This document shows, in pieces, positions 61,395 to 64,000 of a stretch of DNA of 64,000 bases. This stretch comes from Deltaproteobacteria bacterium. Its GTDB lineage: Bacteria > Bdellovibrionota > Bdellovibrionia > Bdellovibrionales > JAMPXM01. The notes below the pieces were generated by a model. It did not search any database and had not been told where the DNA came from. It was given only the letters and a program-made list of their open reading frames with translations. The position numbers and the translations under genes were made by a program. The first letter of the stretch is position 1, and the number at the start of each line of letters is the position of its first letter. The stretch lies in the NCBI GenBank assembly GCA_017302795.1, contig JAFLCB010000001.1:496001-560000 (forward strand), written 5' to 3'.

Positions 61395-62549
61395 ATGGGA
61401 AAAGATGTTTTTGAAATAACCGTGAATATTCTGAAGATGTTCGTCATCTTTTTGATGATGGTACAAGCTGTGCCAATATTAGTTTGGCTTGAGCGTCGTG
61501 GATCAGCTTTTATTCAAAATCGCTACGGACCCAACCGAGTAGGGCCACTGGGGCTGGTGCAACTGCTTGCAGACGCAGTGAAGTTTTTGTTCAAGCAACC
61601 TTTCGTTCCGGCAAAAGGAGTAGCGCCGCTCTATTATTTTGCTCCGATCATGGCGCTGATCCCCGGCGCACTTTCGTTTAACTCGATCCCACTTTCGGTC
61701 CCAATCAACATTGAACCATTTGAAATGATGGGACAAATGTGGGGGCCGTACACTTTTGCATTCCAAGGATACGATCTTGGCATTGGGATCGTCTTCATTC
61801 TCGGCGTTTCATCGCTAGGTGTTTATTCGCTGATGATGGCCGGCTGGGGGTCATCTAACAAGTATTCGCTGATGGGCGCTGTCCGGGCGTCAGCACAAGC
61901 GATTTCCTATGAGCTGGCTTTGTCGCTATCGTTGGTCGGAATCTTGATGGTTTATGGAACCTTTAGTTTTAAAGAAATCGTCGATCTGCAGGCTGGACCG
62001 TTGACGTTCCATGCGTTCGGAAAAGAACACGTGATCAACGGCGTGCCGAACTGGGGAATTTTCTTTCAACCCCTAGGTGCGTTGATTTTCTTTGCCGCGG
62101 CATTTGCGGAGGCCAATCGGCTGCCATTCGATCTGCCAGAGGCTGAGGGGGAATTGGTCGCTGGTTTCCATACTGAGTATGCGGGATTTAATTTACTCTT
62201 GTTCTACATAGGCGAGTACGGGCACATGATGGTCGCGAGCGCTTTGCTTGCGACCTTCTACTTCGGCGGTTACGCAATTCCCTTGGTTCCGTCTTCCGAA
62301 GTGTTGGCGTTCTGGCAATCGACGGTGGCAAGTGCCAACCTCGCGTCGGTCCTAACCGCGCTCTCGCACCATGTGATGCTACTGGCGAAGATCGCGATCT
62401 TCTTGTGGATCTTCATTCATATTCGTTGGACGCTTCCGCGCTTCCGCTATGACCAGCTTATGAGTTTGGGTTGGAAAACAATGCTTCCGTGGGCGCTTGC
62501 AAACGTGATTTTCACTGCCATTTGGATGTGGCTTGGCCACCGCCAATAA
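61395..62549 (+). CDS. nuoH: NADH-quinone oxidoreductase subunit H
   Basis: A 384-residue membrane subunit at the quinone-binding junction. LERRGSAFIQNRYGPNRVGP, GWGSSNKYSLMGAVRASAQAISYELALSL, EANRLPFDLPEAEGELVAGFHTEYAG and the C-terminal LPRFRYDQLMSLGWK are characteristic. About eight hydrophobic helices are present. It normally precedes nuoI; here nuoJ comes next. Confidence 0.96.
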   Translation: MGKDVFEITVNILKMFVIFLMMVQAVPILVWLERRGSAFIQNRYGPNRVGPLGLVQLLADAVKFLFKQPFVPAKGVAPLYYFAPIMALIPGALSFNSIPLSVPINIEPFEMMGQMWGPYTFAFQGYDLGIGIVFILGVSSLGVYSLMMAGWGSSNKYSLMGAVRASAQAISYELALSLSLVGILMVYGTFSFKEIVDLQAGPLTFHAFGKEHVINGVPNWGIFFQPLGALIFFAAAFAEANRLPFDLPEAEGELVAGFHTEYAGFNLLLFYIGEYGHMMVASALLATFYFGGYAIPLVPSSEVLAFWQSTVASANLASVLTALSHHVMLLAKIAIFLWIFIHIRWTLPRFRYDQLMSLGWKTMLPWALANVIFTAIWMWLGHRQ

Positions 62550-62560
62550 GGGGAATTGAA

Positions 62561-63100
62561 ATGCCAATTGTTTCTGAGAGTCTTTTATTCTTCATTCTAG
62601 CATCTGTGACCTTGATCTCGGGGCTTGTAGTCATCCTTCAGTCGAACCCCATTTACTGTGCACTAGCGCTGGTGATGACAATGATTTCGATCGCCGGAAT
62701 TTTCGCTTCATTGGGAGCGTGGTTTGTCGCTGGCGTTCAGCTGATTGTTTATGCCGGCGCGGTGATGGTTTTGTTTGTGATGGTCCTAATGCTTTTTGAT
62801 TTGAAGGACGAAGTTCGCGCGTTTTCGCGGGGGCTCGTTTCTGGATTTTTAAAAATCGCCTCCGTCGGAGTCATCGGTGGAGTGATTACTGCGGCGATCT
62901 GGATGTCGGCGGAAACTCTCTTTCCGACGGCGCCGGCAACCGCCAGCATCACGGCAACACAATCAACCAAGCAATTGGCGGATCTGCTCTTTAAAAAATA
63001 CCTCTTCTCGTTCGAAGCGATGGGAGCACTGTTGCTGATCATAGCAATTGGAGCGGTTGCACTGTCGCGAATTCAAGGAGGCACTCATGCCGATCGCTGA
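62561..63100 (+). CDS. nuoJ: NADH-quinone oxidoreductase subunit J
   Basis: A 179-residue membrane subunit with about five helices (SLLFFILASVTLISGLVVIL, WFVAGVQLIVYAGAVMVLFVMVLMLFDLKDE, AMGALLLIIAIGAVAL). The start is ATG 62561 with AAGGGG seven bases upstream. Its 3' end overlaps nuoK by 14 bases. The typical nuoI gene is absent between nuoH and this gene. Confidence 0.93.
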   Translation: MPIVSESLLFFILASVTLISGLVVILQSNPIYCALALVMTMISIAGIFASLGAWFVAGVQLIVYAGAVMVLFVMVLMLFDLKDEVRAFSRGLVSGFLKIASVGVIGGVITAAIWMSAETLFPTAPATASITATQSTKQLADLLFKKYLFSFEAMGALLLIIAIGAVALSRIQGGTHADR

Positions 63101-63419
63101 TTCACTGATGAATGTCGGCCTAAGCCACTACCTAGTGCTGTCGGCGATCCTTTTCACTCTCGGTTTGCTTGGACTGTTGATGCGCCGAAATGTGATCGTG
63201 ATTTTGATGTCCGTTGAATTGATGTTGAACGCCGTGAATATCACCTTCGTCGCATTTTCCAGGTACTCGCCGAGTGGAAACATGGACGGTCAAGCGATCG
63301 TGTTTTTTGTTATGACGGTGGCGGCGGCCGAAGCTGCTGTCGGTCTCGCCCTGGCGACTACGATTTTTAAGAAATTCCGTGAAGTGAACATTCGCTACTT
63401 TGAACACCTGAAGGGCTAG
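63087..63419 (+). CDS. nuoK: NADH-quinone oxidoreductase subunit K
   Basis: A 110-residue proton-pumping subunit of three helices. RRNVIVILMSVELMLNAVNITFVAF holds the conserved Glu in MSVELML, and VFFVMTVAAAEAAVGLALATTIF carries the second one. AAGGAGG is five bases before the ATG at 63087. It is followed after four bases by nuoL. Confidence 0.95.
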   Translation: MPIADSLMNVGLSHYLVLSAILFTLGLLGLLMRRNVIVILMSVELMLNAVNITFVAFSRYSPSGNMDGQAIVFFVMTVAAAEAAVGLALATTIFKKFREVNIRYFEHLKG

Positions 63420-63423
63420 CATC

Positions 63424-64000
63424 ATGAACGAAAAACTGCTGTTTGCGATTCTCCTTCTCGCGCCGGTACTGGGCTTTTTGGCGAACGGTCTTCGCTGGAA
63501 GTCGAAAAATTATATGGTCGCGGGCTCGATCGCGACGAGTGCTGCGGCGATTTCCTTTTTGGCTTCGTTGGCCGTCGTAGTGCGACTGTTTGGCGAAGGA
63601 GCACCGAAGTCTGTCGCCGCAAACTTCTTCAATTGGTTTTCGGTCGGAGGGCTTGAAGTTTCCGCGTCGTTTGTCATCGACCACATCAGCGGCCTGATGG
63701 TGCTTGTAGTTACGGGCGTTGGAACGCTGATCCATTTGTTTTCGATTGGGTACATGTCGCACGACGAGCGGCCGGCGAAATATTTTGCTTATTTGAACCT
63801 CTTCCTTTTCAACATGTTGCTGTTGATTTTGGGCGATAACCTTCTGTTGATGTTCGTAGGCTGGGAAGGTGTTGGCTTAAGCTCTTATCTCTTAATTGGT
63901 TTCTGGTTCTCGGATAAAGAAAAAGCGGCCGCTGGAATGAAGGCCTTCGTTACTAACCGTATTGGTGACGCCGGCTTCTTGCTTGGTATTTTCACATTGT
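63424..64000 (+). CDS. nuoL: NADH-quinone oxidoreductase subunit L, N-terminal part
   Basis: About 192 residues are visible and the frame is open at the window end. The sequence starts MNEKLLFAILLLAPVLG and continues through several membrane helices; FVGWEGVGLSSYLLIGFWF and AGMKAFVTNRIGDAGFLLGI are the antiporter-like (Mrp-related) signature of NuoL. The full family length is about 600-650 residues, so most lies outside the window. GGG in the nuoK 3' end may serve as RBS. Confidence 0.95.
   Translation, partial: MNEKLLFAILLLAPVLGFLANGLRWKSKNYMVAGSIATSAAAISFLASLAVVVRLFGEGAPKSVAANFFNWFSVGGLEVSASFVIDHISGLMVLVVTGVGTLIHLFSIGYMSHDERPAKYFAYLNLFLFNMLLLILGDNLLLMFVGWEGVGLSSYLLIGFWFSDKEKAAAGMKAFVTNRIGDAGFLLGIFTL

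Overview
The window looks like chromosomal DNA around the replication origin of a Gram-negative bacterium, most likely a member of the Bdellovibrionota (Bdellovibrio-like). This is an inference from the gene complement, gene order and intermediate base composition; no search was possible. Supporting points are the dnaA-dnaN-recF-gyrB-gyrA block opposite rpmH-rnpA-yidD-yidC-jag-mnmE-mnmG-rsmG-parA-parB, an ATP synthase split into two clusters on either side of the origin, a bactofilin fused to the end of the parAB operon, many secreted or lipidated proteins, and a type-B succinate dehydrogenase with a single cytochrome subunit.

Layout. 1-5.0 kb: the end of an alpha/beta hydrolase gene, a large secreted protein with a Sel1-like segment, a secreted subtilisin-type protease with a C-terminal beta-rich domain, and a small unknown gene. 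5.0-10.7 kb: energy metabolism, with sdhCAB on the minus strand and etfBA on the plus strand, each closed by a good intrinsic terminator. 10.8-15.3 kb: accessory envelope genes, including a Gly/Asp-repeat coiled-coil protein and a translationally coupled trio (HTTM-like membrane domain fused to a PQQ-type beta-propeller, secreted pentapeptide-repeat protein, DUF374 acyltransferase). 15.3-23.3 kb: three successive periplasmic parvulin/SurA foldases, pdxA, a phosphohexomutase and uvrA. 23.3-27.7 kb (minus): a degenerate receiver-domain protein, then atpE, atpB, atpI, a small AtpZ-like protein and a TPR lipoprotein. 27.7-37.0 kb (minus): gyrA, gyrB, recF, dnaN and dnaA. The dnaN-dnaA gap carries several DnaA boxes and an AT-rich tract and is the best oriC candidate.

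37.4-47.7 kb (plus): ribosomal protein L34, RNase P protein, membrane insertion factors, Jag, tRNA-modification and rRNA-methylation genes, then parA, parB and a bactofilin. Two perfect 16-bp parS palindromes bracket a small lipoprotein gene just before parA. 47.9-53.8 kb: atpF', atpF, atpH, atpA, atpG, atpD and atpC. 53.8-60.9 kb: an unknown gene converging on a minus-strand mfd, outer-membrane protein, GH3 glycosidase block. 61.0-64.0 kb: a Complex I membrane-arm cluster nuoA-H-J-K-L that lacks nuoI and all hydrophilic-arm genes and runs off the window end.

Most of the window is well-known core machinery. I did not find a clearly new defence or mobile system. There are no insertion sequences, CRISPR arrays or RNA genes that I can support. 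The least explained parts are the HTTM-propeller/pentapeptide/acyltransferase operon, the low-complexity N-terminal extensions on DnaN and DnaA, the parS-flanked lipoprotein, the origin-proximal repeats, and several inverted repeats beside secreted-protein genes. Stretches over 300 bases without a gene are 4925-5288 and 37019-37380, both described below.
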